A model generated the notes under the pieces. That model did no database searches. It had not been told where the DNA came from and was given only the letters and a program-made list of their open reading frames with translations. Position numbers and translations under genes: made by a program. A DNA stretch of 64,000 nucleotides from Arthrobacter sp. zg-Y820 (GTDB lineage Bacteria > Actinomycetota > Actinomycetes > Actinomycetales > Micrococcaceae): assembly GCF_030142155.1 (NCBI RefSeq), contig NZ_CP126247.1, positions 3,472,001 to 3,536,000 on the forward strand, given 5' to 3'. Below, piece after piece: positions 16,983 to 24,300 of the stretch. Each line of letters begins with the position of its first letter. The first letter of the stretch is position 1.

Positions 16983-17024
16983 CCATCATTTCCCGGCCAT
17001 CCCCCATCATTTCCCGGCCATCCC
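16983..17024. repeat. Two perfect tandem copies of a 21-bp unit upstream of the VOC gene
   Basis: The 21-base unit beginning CCATCATTTCCCGGCC occurs exactly twice, at 16983-17003 and 17004-17024, filling almost all of the 59-base gap between the kinase stop and the VOC start and ending just before its ribosome-binding site (AGGAG at 17025-17029). Only two copies exist and there are no spacers, so it is a tandem duplication, not an array. Confidence 0.85.
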
Positions 17025-17034
17025 AGGAGCAGCC

Positions 17035-17457
17035 ATGAACAGCGAACTGAACCCGTACCTGTCCTTCCGGGACAGCGCTAAACCAGCCATGGAGTTCTAC
17101 CAGTCGATCTTCGGCGGTGAGCTCAACACCAGCACATTTGCCGAGTTCGACGCCGCCGAGGATCCGGCCGATCGGGACAAGATCATGCACTCGGCGTTGC
17201 GGACGCCCAGCGGGATGGTCCTCATGGCCGCTGACGTTCCCAGCAGCATGCCGCTGGGCGACAACAGCAGCTTCACGCTTTCGCTCAACGGGGACAACGA
17301 GTCCGAACTGAACGGCTATTGGGAGCGGCTGATCGAGGGCGGCAGCATCACTGAACCGCTGGAAGTGGCCCCGTGGGGCGACAGCTTTGGCATGTGCACT
17401 GACAGGTTCGGCGTGAACTGGATGGTCAACATCAGCGCCGGCGGGGACGAAAGCTGA
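17035..17457 (+). CDS. VOC family protein (PhnB-like glyoxalase fold)
   Basis: 140 aa. LNPYLSFRDSAKPAMEFYQSIFGG, IMHSALRTPSGMVLMAADVP and the closing APWGDSFGMCTDRFGVNWMVNI are the conserved blocks of PhnB/DUF1338-like vicinal oxygen chelate proteins. The first metal-ligand His position of enzymes such as glyoxalase is not obvious, so an enzymatic role is uncertain. The ATG at 17035 follows CCAGGAGCAGCC. A kinase gene lies upstream on the same strand, separated by the tandem 21-bp repeat. Confidence 0.85.
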   Translation: MNSELNPYLSFRDSAKPAMEFYQSIFGGELNTSTFAEFDAAEDPADRDKIMHSALRTPSGMVLMAADVPSSMPLGDNSSFTLSLNGDNESELNGYWERLIEGGSITEPLEVAPWGDSFGMCTDRFGVNWMVNISAGGDES

Positions 17458-17521
17458 CGGACCGGCCCGCGGCGGCAGGCCGGTACCCCGCCGCCGTGGA
17501 CGCCCGGACCCACGGCGTTTC

Positions 17522-17821
17522 CTAGCGGCGGCGTCCGAAAATGAGGGCGGCCGCGGCGGTAACGGCGGTGACGGTGTAGACGGCCGGCCAGGCACCGAGC
17601 TTCTTGGCCAGCGGGTGGGACAACCCGAAGGCAGCCACGTAGCCGGCTGTCAGGGCCACAGCCGTGCCGGTTCCGGCGTCGCGCTTCCACATGGTGAAGG
17701 CTGCTGCGCCAGCGGCAGCCAGTACCGCTCCGCCCAGCTGGCGGTTGCCGGTGTCCCGGGCGGTCTTGTAACCGCCGATAAGGCCTGCGCTGGAAACGAG
17801 GGACGTCAGAAGTGCACTCAC
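17522..17821 (-). CDS. Small membrane protein with three or four helices
   Basis: 99 aa. Hydrophobic segments LLTSLVSSAGLIGGY, LGGAVLAAAGAAAFTMW, TAVALTAGYVAAFGL and AVYTVTAVTAAAALIF are separated by short charged loops, ending RRR. No family name is recognised. The start is a GTG at 17819-17821 with AGGAG 9 bases upstream. Confidence 0.7.
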   Translation of the reverse strand: MSALLTSLVSSAGLIGGYKTARDTGNRQLGGAVLAAAGAAAFTMWKRDAGTGTAVALTAGYVAAFGLSHPLAKKLGAWPAVYTVTAVTAAAALIFGRRR

Positions 17822-18006
17822 TGTTGATTTCTCCTAAAGGCTGGGGCACGAAGGTCGTGAACAAACACCACCCTATCCCCCGCGACGGACAGATCCGGAC
17901 CGGTGGATCGGTGCGCAGAACGCGAAGGAATGGCGCGCCCGGCAGCGTCTAAGCTGGGGCGAAGCTTCTCCTCTTCTTACGCCCACTTCCACCGTTAGGA
18001 CTACGC

Positions 18007-18951
18007 ATGACGATGACGCCGGGAACTCTGCTCGCTGATGATGCCACGCTGGAAAGGGTGGCCGCCGGCGCCGCCTGGGCCGAGGGGCCGGTCTGGATTC
18101 CGGCCCGGTCGGCCGTGCGTTTCAGTGACATACCGGGAAACCGGATCCTGGAGTACCGGGAAGCCACCGGCGTTTTGGAGGTCTATGCCTCCGACGCCGA
18201 GTTTCCCAACGGCCGCGCCCTGGACCTCGACGGCGCCGTCGTCCAGTGCTCGCACGGCCGGCGGGCGATTGAGCGGGACACCGGCACCGCGGACGACGCC
18301 GTCCCCGCCGTGAGCACCCTGGTGGACTCGTACAACGGCCGGCGGCTGAATTCACCCAATGACGTGGTGGTGAAGTCCGACGGCACCATCTGGTTCACCG
18401 ATCCGTCCTACGGAATCCAAAAGGAGAGCGAGGGCCACCTGGGCCGCGAGGAATACGGTGACCGCTATGTCTTCCGCTTCGATCCGTCCAGCGGCGAGCT
18501 GACGCCGGCAGTCGTTGACGTGGAGGTCCCCAACGGCTTGGCGTTTTCTCCCGACGAATCAGTCCTGTACGTCTCGGACACCTCGCGCGGCACACCGGCC
18601 ATGGACGGCGGCGAGCGCCTGCACGGCCACGCCATTCACGCCTATGACGTCGTGGCGGGCCGCTTCGCCCGGAACGGAAGGATTTTTGCCGAGGTGGATC
18701 CCGGCGTGCCGGACGGCTTCCGTGTGGACGTCCACGGAAATATCTGGACCTCTTCGCAGGATGCGGTGCGCGTTTATTCCCCGGACGGGGTCCAGATCCT
18801 GCGGATCCCGGTGCCGGAAACCGTCAGCAACCTCTGTTTCGGCGGCGACGACGGACGCACCCTCTACCTGACGGCTTCAACCAGCCTTTACCGGATCCGC
18901 ACCCGGGTAACCGGTGCGGCCGCCGCACTTCGGGGCGGCAGCCGCCGTTAG
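18007..18951 (+). CDS. SMP-30/gluconolactonase/LRE family protein
   Basis: 314 aa. The six-bladed propeller signature is clear: WAEGPVWIPARSAVRFSDIP, LNSPNDVVVKSDGTIWFTDP with the metal-ligand Asn and Asp, VPNGLAFSPDESVLYVSDTS, and DGFRVDVHGNIWTSSQDAV. These enzymes are Ca2+ or Zn2+ dependent lactonases acting on sugar lactones; the exact lactone is unknown. No secretion signal. The gene is alone in its orientation, next to the pseudogene patch. Confidence 0.92.
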   Translation: MTMTPGTLLADDATLERVAAGAAWAEGPVWIPARSAVRFSDIPGNRILEYREATGVLEVYASDAEFPNGRALDLDGAVVQCSHGRRAIERDTGTADDAVPAVSTLVDSYNGRRLNSPNDVVVKSDGTIWFTDPSYGIQKESEGHLGREEYGDRYVFRFDPSSGELTPAVVDVEVPNGLAFSPDESVLYVSDTSRGTPAMDGGERLHGHAIHAYDVVAGRFARNGRIFAEVDPGVPDGFRVDVHGNIWTSSQDAVRVYSPDGVQILRIPVPETVSNLCFGGDDGRTLYLTASTSLYRIRTRVTGAAAALRGGSRR

Positions 18952-18972
18952 GGCCGCCGTTAGGAGCAGCAG

Positions 18973-19391
18973 TTAGCTGAACCGTGCGGCGGCGGACACC
19001 GCGAGGTCGCGGGCTGCGGTGAAGCGTTTGGCCGTGCTGGCCCGGTCAGAAACCGTGCCGCGCGCACCATCCTCCCCGGGGGCGGCGACCGGGTTCGTAG
19101 GCATGCAGGGCGGAAACGACGTCGGACGCCTCCGCCAAGGCTCCCACCAGCGCTATCGCGTCGAGCAGCGCCTCACAGGCACCCCGCCCCAGGTTTGGCG
19201 CCATGCCGTGGGCGGCATCCCCCCAGCAGCGCCGTCCTTCCGAAGACGTAGGAGGGCAAACGCGGCATGTCGAACAGCTCGCGGTAGTCCACAGGGTTCT
19301 CCGAGCGGATGCAGGCGAACCAGTTGGTGTTATGGCGGTCCAGCGGGGTGATGCCGAACAGGCGCCCGGGCCCCCACGTCTCCGTCACGCC
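18973..19391 (-). pseudogene. Decayed C-terminal half of a FAD-dependent aromatic monooxygenase
   Basis: Reads TETWGPGRLFGITPLDRH, NPVDYRELF, LPSYVFGRTALLG and then, after a +1 shift at a six-G run (plus-strand C run 19219-19224), DAAHGMAPNLGRGACEALLD and ALVGALAEASDVVSALHAY. The GDAAHGMAPNLGxGAC block is the second FAD motif of UbiH/PheA/TetX-type monooxygenases. At least two further frame changes are needed to reach the tail AKRFTAARDLAVSAAARFS and stop at 18973. The FAD-binding N-terminal half is missing beyond 19391. Clearly inactive. Confidence 0.85.
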
Positions 19392-19402
19392 GGCTGAGAT
19401 TG

Positions 19403-19543
19403 ATGGTCCCCGTCTGCCCTGATTGCGCTCTGCAGATCGTGATTACCGAGGTACTGGCCGCCGAGGAACGGGACGCTGACGCCCTTGCAGACGCACTGAT
19501 TGACTACAACGTGGACGAATGGCTGGACGGTAAACTGGACTAG
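19403..19543 (+). CDS. Small 46-codon frame with CPDC motif, unknown
   Basis: ATG at 19403, stop TAG at 19541-19543. The product begins MVPVCPDCALQIVITEVL and ends with an acidic, helical tail (AEERDADALADALID, NVDEWLDGKLD). A CxxC near the N-terminus and a compact acidic tail are typical of small phage- or plasmid-borne proteins, but no family is recognised. It overlaps the start of the decayed region. No convincing ribosome-binding site is seen, so it may be non-functional. Confidence 0.35.
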   Translation: MVPVCPDCALQIVITEVLAAEERDADALADALIDYNVDEWLDGKLD

Positions 19544-19569
19544 TCCGGCAGCAAGGAAGGAAAGCTACC

Positions 19570-19921
19570 TTGACGCGCAACACCAAGTACATCGCGGCGG
19601 CAGTGCTAGGCCCTGACTGGTTTGACGGCATGCATGCCCGCACCGACCGACTGCACGCCTGAACCAGGCCCCACCGTGACCGTGACCGCCAGGCCTAAGC
19701 CTACTGAGCAGGCCCAGAAGGTCCCGGCAGGCCACCGCGCCGCTGCGGAGAAGGCCCAGCAGATGCTGGACGATCTGGCGTGGTCCCCGGCGAAAATCCG
19801 TGAAGAACTCATGGACATGTATGACTATGACTACACCGAGGCAGAGGCAGACTACGGCGTTTCGCAGCTGAAATACCCCCCCACCAACTACGCCCCCACT
19901 ACACAGGAAGGACAAGCAACC
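19570..19921 (+). pseudogene. Frameshifted Ltp-like lipoprotein (superinfection-exclusion family)
   Basis: A TTG at 19570, 5 bases after an AAGGAAGGAAA ribosome-binding site (19554-19564), opens MTRNTKYIAAAVL, a signal-peptide start. Skipping one G at about 19609-19610 continues it as ALTGLTACMPAP, a perfect lipobox (LTAC) followed by a Pro/Thr linker. The mature part contains AAEKAQQMLDDLAWSPAKIRE and EAEADYGVSQL, similar to the Ltp helix-turn-helix repeat found in host surface lipoproteins and phage superinfection-exclusion proteins. As written, frame 1 stops at 19663 and the lipobox frame has no start except a TTG within the motif. The frame continues without stop into the next gene. Confidence 0.6.
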
Positions 19922-20290
19922 ATGAGCAAGAAGCAGCAGGCCCCCTACCCGCCGCAGCAGGGCTATCCCGCCCAGCCCTATGTGGACCCCGCAGCTATCG
20001 CCGCAGCAGTGGCACAGGGCCACGCAGCAGGCGCAGCGCAGCCGGTGCCAGGCCGCCGCACCCTGACCCGCACCGTGGCCCGCGTGGCGCTTTGCATCTT
20101 CCCGCTGATGGGATATGTCCTGGACATTTTTCTGGGCGTCTGGGTGCAGCTGCTCTACCGCGCGATCACCAAGCAGCCCAAGGGCCGCCCCTTGTTCTGG
20201 CTCGGGAAGAAACTGACCATCAAGCCCCGCAAGGAGATTCCGCTCTATCAGGCCCAGAAGACCCGCTGGCGCGTGAACCTGAACGTCTAA
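19922..20290 (+). CDS. Pro/Gln-rich membrane protein, phage or plasmid-type accessory gene
   Basis: 122 aa from the ATG at 19922, preceded by AGGAAGG with good spacing. The N-terminus is low complexity (KKQQAPYPPQQGYPAQPYVD). An Ala-rich stretch follows, then one long hydrophobic segment (VARVALCIFPLMGYVLDIFL) and a basic C-terminus (KGRPLFWLGKKLTIKPRKE). The upstream lipoprotein frame runs into it in phase, so a 222-codon fusion is formally possible. No homologue recognised; composition differs from neighbouring chromosomal genes. Confidence 0.5.
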   Translation: MSKKQQAPYPPQQGYPAQPYVDPAAIAAAVAQGHAAGAAQPVPGRRTLTRTVARVALCIFPLMGYVLDIFLGVWVQLLYRAITKQPKGRPLFWLGKKLTIKPRKEIPLYQAQKTRWRVNLNV

Positions 20291-20332
20291 GCCCCATAAG
20301 CCACCTGCCCGGTTTCCTGAGAGGAAGCGGCC

Positions 20333-20604
20333 CTAAACCTCTTGGCCGCTAGGGATACGCGGGTTCCGGGCAGGTTGGTGCTTTCCCCGGGTGGACCCCT
20401 CCCTCGAGGGCAGGTTGAAGCTGCGGGGGCCGTCCTCCCCCAGGCCGGGCGCCGCCAGGGGCGGGATGGCCAGCGGTGCCGTGAACTGCACGGTCTCCGG
20501 TTGAGTGCCCCGGAACATACCGTCACAGGCCGTGAGCAGTAGAACGCCGCTGCTCCGGCCAGGACCTGCCGACGGGTTGGAAGAAGGGCTGCACTGCGTG
20601 TCAT
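20333..20604 (-). pseudogene. N-terminal remnant of a multicopper oxidase lipoprotein
   Basis: The ATG at 20602-20604 (ribosome-binding site GGGAGGACGAG) opens MTRSAALLPTRRQVLAGAAA, a signal peptide start. A frame change then gives LLLTACDGMFRG, a lipobox, followed by ETVQFTAPLAIPPLAAPGL and EDGPRSFNL, the residues just before the first cupredoxin domain of multicopper oxidases. The similarity ends near 20390 and the frame stops at 20333, before any copper ligand. Both the frame shift and the missing catalytic part make it a pseudogene. Confidence 0.7.
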
Positions 20605-21012
20605 CTCGTCCTCCCCCTCAGCAGGCGCCGAACGGCCGCGGCCAGCAATCCCCACAGGCCGTTCATGATGAGGATTGGGACGACGGCGATCGGCATCGCC
20701 AGCGGCCCCTGCACAGTCCCGGTCAGAACCGTCGACACCACGGCGCTGAACGAAATGATGTGCAGGCCGTAGGCGAGACCGGCCAGCGTCAGGGTCAGCA
20801 CCGGCCGGGGAACCCGGCCCAGACCGACGACGCCGATCCAGGCCAGGCTGATCAGCGCCGTCAGCAGCCAGAGGCCCGACGGAATCTGGTTCTCAAGGCC
20901 CGTCATCCGGACCAGGGGCCGGAGCAGCGCGACGGCGCCCAGCCCCGCGGCGAGCTACCACTTCACGCCGGGCGGTGCTGTCAGCGATGTTGTTTTCGGG
21001 GACCTCTTTCAT
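20601..21012 (-). pseudogene. Small membrane protein with disrupted N-terminus
   Basis: The frame from 20906 down encodes 101 aa with helices LLTALISLAWIGVVGLG, VLTLTLAGLAYGLHIISF and AMPIAVVPILIMNGLWGLL. Upstream, the same frame keeps coding character (LAAGLGAVALLRPLVRMTGLE) but meets a TAG at 20955-20957. A plausible true start (ATG at 21010-21012, MKEVPENNIADSTARREV) is in another frame, so a frameshift near 20955-20965 separates them. An ATG at 20906 could still give a shortened product. Its stop overlaps the multicopper oxidase start by 4 bases, so the two were an operon. Confidence 0.5.
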
Positions 21013-21372
21013 ACTTCGACGCTATGAAACCGTCCTGATCCGGACATCGGGCGAGGGGCGTCACTTCTGTCGCCTGTGGATGACATCCGCGGTCGCTTTC
21101 CGGGGACCGTATTTCCCGCGAAGAGTTCCGAGCAGATGAGCGGGGCTGAACTACCTATCTCCTGCAGCGCTACATGCGCCTCATCGGTGCCCGCACGGTC
21201 AAGAACATCACCACCGTTACCGATGTGGTCACCATCCTCATCCGCGGATCAGAAAATGAGCGATACCGCCCGCAGCGGCGGCGTGCTCAATCTTCATGAG
21301 AATCCTCCGTCTGCTCCCGCCCCGTCGCCACCAGAGTGTCCCGCCGGGCGGGTATTCCTCAAGAGGAAGCGC
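21013..21372. other. 360-base stretch without an intact gene
   Basis: Between the broken membrane protein and the heme monooxygenase. On the plus strand, 21159-21299 can be read as TYLLQRYMRLIGARTVKNI, TTVTDVVTILIRGSENERY and a basic tail ending at a TGA, which has protein-like character but no start codon or ribosome-binding site; it may be the 3' end of another lost gene. The rest shows no recognisable feature. Confidence 0.4.
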
Positions 21373-21717
21373 TCACTCCGCGGTTCCGGTGCTGCCTCCG
21401 GCCGTCCGGTAGCTCCACAGGTCAGCACTCAAACCAACGGGCTTGGGCCGGGTCCCCGCCGAGTCACCGTCACCGGCTGCTGCTGCACCGTGTCCGTGCG
21501 CAAAGTTCTTGGACGACACCCAGTCCTGGAACGACTTCTCGTCACGCCAGCGCGTGACGACCAGCCAGGTGGTCCGTTCATCGGTGGGCTGCAGCAGTTC
21601 GAACCCCTCGAAGCCGTCCTGCCCGTCGACGGCGCCGGCCCGCGCCGCGAACCGGTGGGCGAGCTCGTCGCCGGAATCGGCGGGGACAGTGATTGCGTTG
21701 ATCTTGATAATGGTCAT
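21373..21717 (-). CDS. MhuD/IsdG-like heme-degrading monooxygenase
   Basis: 114 aa. The start MTIIKINAITVPADSGDELA and the block RTTWLVVTRWRDEKSFQDWV align with mycobacterial MhuD. The heme-site residues Asn7, Arg26 and Trp66 fall at identical positions; the axial His is at 74 or 76 (NFAHGHG) instead of 75. MhuD-type enzymes cleave heme to mycobilin with release of iron. The C-terminal 30 residues are more variable. The ATG at 21715-21717 is chosen over a longer frame that lacks family resemblance. No iron-uptake genes are adjacent. Confidence 0.8.
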   Translation of the reverse strand: MTIIKINAITVPADSGDELAHRFAARAGAVDGQDGFEGFELLQPTDERTTWLVVTRWRDEKSFQDWVSSKNFAHGHGAAAAGDGDSAGTRPKPVGLSADLWSYRTAGGSTGTAE

Positions 21718-21852
21718 GGGCCCATTATGCTCAATTTCCGAAATGCTCAGTTTTCGAAACACCATCAGCCGGACGTTTGGCGGGTGCCATGTGCCGGGTG
21801 CCGGGCCGCTCCGGATTTGCTACCGTGGGAGGCCAAGACCGGATGCCGGTCT

Positions 21853-21893
21853 CCGGACGACGGATCAGTACCCGGACAGCGACAAGACTGGCC
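21853..21893 (+). promoter_or_regulatory. Guanidine-III riboswitch (ykkC-III) controlling SMR genes
   Basis: The 41-nt element contains the conserved blocks CCGGACGA, then GTACCCGG and CAGCGACAAGAC in order, with the spacing of the type III guanidine aptamer; it differs from the crystallised Thermobifida aptamer (recalled from memory) mainly in the variable helix. It ends immediately before the ribosome-binding site AAAGGAA (21894-21900) of the first SMR gene, so ligand-dependent pseudoknot formation can control translation. Its position in front of Gdx-type genes fits the known association of guanidine riboswitches with guanidinium exporters. Confidence 0.88.
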
Positions 21894-21906
21894 AAAGGAA
21901 TCTGTC

Positions 21907-22221
21907 ATGGCATGGGTCATTCTTGTTCTCTCCGGCATGTTGGAGGCCGTCTGGGCGACGGCGCTGGGTAAGTCGGAGAACTTCCGCCGGCGCTGGCCAA
22001 CGGTCATCTTCGGCGCCGGCATCATTTTGAGCATGGCCGGCCTCGCCTTCGCCATGCAGTCCATCCCGGTAGGAACCGCCTACGCCGTATGGGTGGGAAT
22101 CGGCGCCGTCCTCACCGCCGCCTACGCCATGCTTTTCGGCGGCGAAAGAGCCACGGTGCTGAAGGTCCTGCTGTTGCTGGGCATCGTGGGCTGCGTTGTC
22201 GGCCTGAAGTTGGTGGCCTGA
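21907..22221 (+). CDS. SMR family guanidinium exporter subunit (Gdx/SugE type)
   Basis: 104 aa, four membrane helices. The active-site Glu13 is in LSGMLEAVWATAL, and IPVGTAYAVWVGIGAVLTA is the signature of the third helix. Small multidrug resistance proteins of the Gdx class exchange guanidinium for protons as antiparallel dimers. The riboswitch directly upstream supports this substrate. The next SMR gene starts 3 bases after its stop, so the two may form a heterodimer. Confidence 0.92.
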   Translation: MAWVILVLSGMLEAVWATALGKSENFRRRWPTVIFGAGIILSMAGLAFAMQSIPVGTAYAVWVGIGAVLTAAYAMLFGGERATVLKVLLLLGIVGCVVGLKLVA

Positions 22222-22223
22222 CC

Positions 22224-22610
22224 ATGCCGTGGATCATCCTGCTCCTCAGTGCCGTGCTGGAAGCCGTCTGGGCCACAGCACTGGACGCCTCCGCGGGGTT
22301 CACCCTGCTGGCGCCGTCGCTGATCTTTCTCGCCGCCGGCATTGCCTCCATGGTCGGTCTCTCCTACGCCATGAACTCCATTCCCATCTCCACGGCCTAC
22401 GCCGTGTGGACCGGGCTGGGCGCAGTGCTTACGGTCGTGTACGCCATGGTGTCCGGCGGCGAGCAGCCGGAACTGCTGAAGATCCTTTTCCTCGCCGGAA
22501 TCATCGGCTGCGTGGTGGGCCTGAAGTTCACGGATGCCCCGCCGGCGGCACGGGAGCCCGCCGGCTCCGACGGCGAAATACCCGCAGGGCCGTCCGAAAC
22601 CGCTGAATAG
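22224..22610 (+). CDS. SMR family guanidinium exporter, second subunit
   Basis: 128 aa. Four helices with Glu13 in LSAVLEAVWATALD and IPISTAYAVWTGLGAVLTVV. Compared with the first subunit it carries about 24 extra C-terminal residues (PPAAREPAGSDGEIPAGPSE). Paired SMR genes often encode obligate heterodimers with fixed opposite topologies. It starts 3 bases after the first SMR stop and is presumably under the same riboswitch. Confidence 0.92.
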   Translation: MPWIILLLSAVLEAVWATALDASAGFTLLAPSLIFLAAGIASMVGLSYAMNSIPISTAYAVWTGLGAVLTVVYAMVSGGEQPELLKILFLAGIIGCVVGLKFTDAPPAAREPAGSDGEIPAGPSETAE

Positions 22611-22737
22611 CTGCTCCTGCGCGCCCGTCTTTCCGGCCGGTCTTTTCACTGGATTCCGACGGGACGATACTGCTCTGAGTGTCCGAATTTACGGTTTTCG
22701 GCGCCCGCGGTATCGGCTGCAACGATCGGAGCCTTCC

Positions 22738-24204
22738 ATGGCCACGGCAGAAAGCTCATCTTCCTCATCCCTCTTCCGGCGCAAGCCCGTCAACGAGGTG
22801 GACGATGAGAAATCCGGCAACAAACTCTTCAAGAGCCTTGGCCTGTTGCAGCTGACTGCCATCGGCGTCGGCGGCATCATCGGCGTCGGCATCTTCACCC
22901 TGGCCGGCCTGGTGGCCAACGGAGGCGGTGAGGCACCCGGCGCCGGGCCCGGTGTGCTCATTTCCTTCCTGATCGCCGGGCTGGCGAGCGCCGCAGCGGC
23001 ACTCTCCTATGCGGAATTCGCCGGCTTGGTCCCGCGCGCCGGCTCCGCCTACACCTACGGCTACGTGGCCCTGGGCGAGATCATCGGCTGGTTCATCGGC
23101 TGGGACCTGCTGCTGGAATACACGGCCATTGTTGCGGTGGTGGCCATTGGCATCTCCGGCTACTTCACCGAGTTCATGGCCGGAATCAGCGTTGAGGTTC
23201 CGGCGTGGATGCAGGGCACCGGCGACACCGTCGAGGGCGGCCTGATCAACCTTCCCGCCCTGCTGGTCTGCCTTTTCATCACCTGGATCCTGAGCCGGGG
23301 AACCAAAACCTTCGGCCGGTTCGAACTCGTGGCCGTGGCCCTGAAAGTGCTGCTGATTCTCTTCATTATTGGCCTGGGGTTCTTTTTCGTGAACACCGAG
23401 AACTACGTGCCGTTCCTCCCCAACGGTTTTGGGGCGGTCTTCGCCGGAGCCGCAACGGTGTTCTTCGCGGTGTTCGGTTATGACGCCATGAGCACGGCGG
23501 CGGAGGAAGCCACTGACGGCAAGAAGCACATGCCCAAGGCGATCCTGCTGTCGCTGGCAGTGGCCATGGTGCTCTATGTCCTGGCCACACTGGTGCTGAC
23601 CGGCATGCAGAACTACACCGAAATCAGCCCCACCGCGGGGTTCGCTTCGGCCTTCCAAACCGTCGGCCTGCCCGTCATTGCGACGGTCATTTCGGCGTTC
23701 GCTGTGCTGTCCATCCTGACCGTCATGCTCACCTTTCTGCTCGGAGTCACCCGGGTCTGGTTCTCCATGAGCCGCGACGGGCTGCTTCCGGGCTGGTTCT
23801 CAGTTACTGACCGGCACGGCACTCCGCAGCGGGTGACCTGGATCGCCGGCATCACGTCCGCCCTGCTGGCGGGGGTCTTCCCGATCCGCGCCGTGGCTGA
23901 CCTGACGAACATCGGCATTCTCGCCGCATTTGTGGTGGTCTGCATCGCAGTCATCGCTCTGCGACGGCGCGAGCCGGATGCGCCCCGGGAGTTCCGCCTG
24001 CCGCTGATGCCGTGGATCCCGGCGTTCGGTGTCCTCTCCTCCGGATTCCTCATGCTGCAGCTGCACTGGGAAACCTGGCTGCGCTTCGGTGTCTGGCTCG
24101 TGATCGGCCTCCTCATCTACTGGTTCTACGGACGGCGTCATTCACTGCTGAACCCCTCCAGCCCGCGGCATGCCCAGCCGCCGTCGGCCCCGGAACCCGC
24201 CTAG
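22738..24204 (+). CDS. APC superfamily amino acid permease
   Basis: 488 aa, about 12 membrane helices. The first helix has the consensus glycine motif (TAIGVGGIIGVGIFTLAGL), followed by SYAEFAGLVPRAGSAYTYGY and the helix-8 block FAVFGYDAMSTAAEEATDG, as in cationic amino acid transporters of the YfnA/CAT type. Substrate likely an amino acid or polyamine. The ATG follows CGGAG weakly. It is 127 bases downstream of the guanidine-riboswitch SMR pair on the same strand; co-regulation is possible but I see no second riboswitch. Confidence 0.9.
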   Translation: MATAESSSSSSLFRRKPVNEVDDEKSGNKLFKSLGLLQLTAIGVGGIIGVGIFTLAGLVANGGGEAPGAGPGVLISFLIAGLASAAAALSYAEFAGLVPRAGSAYTYGYVALGEIIGWFIGWDLLLEYTAIVAVVAIGISGYFTEFMAGISVEVPAWMQGTGDTVEGGLINLPALLVCLFITWILSRGTKTFGRFELVAVALKVLLILFIIGLGFFFVNTENYVPFLPNGFGAVFAGAATVFFAVFGYDAMSTAAEEATDGKKHMPKAILLSLAVAMVLYVLATLVLTGMQNYTEISPTAGFASAFQTVGLPVIATVISAFAVLSILTVMLTFLLGVTRVWFSMSRDGLLPGWFSVTDRHGTPQRVTWIAGITSALLAGVFPIRAVADLTNIGILAAFVVVCIAVIALRRREPDAPREFRLPLMPWIPAFGVLSSGFLMLQLHWETWLRFGVWLVIGLLIYWFYGRRHSLLNPSSPRHAQPPSAPEPA

Positions 24205-24300
24205 CGCAGCCCGCGCCGCGGTCCCTTCGAACGACCGCCGCCTGCCGAGTCCTCCTTTTGGCCGACGACGGCGGTGCCCCCGACCTTTACTGTTGGTGCC

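Noticed and set aside
16983..17024. Possible CRISPR-like repeat
   Set aside because: Only two contiguous copies with no spacer; a tandem duplication.
19570..19663. 31-codon peptide from TTG 19570 as a complete gene
   Set aside because: It is a signal-peptide start cut off by a frameshift before its lipobox, better read as part of the broken lipoprotein.
22611..22737. Second guanidine riboswitch before the APC permease
   Set aside because: No conserved aptamer blocks of any guanidine class were found in this gap.
22765..23658. 297-codon open frame antisense to the amino acid permease
   Set aside because: Shadow; Gly/Gln/His-rich with no motif.
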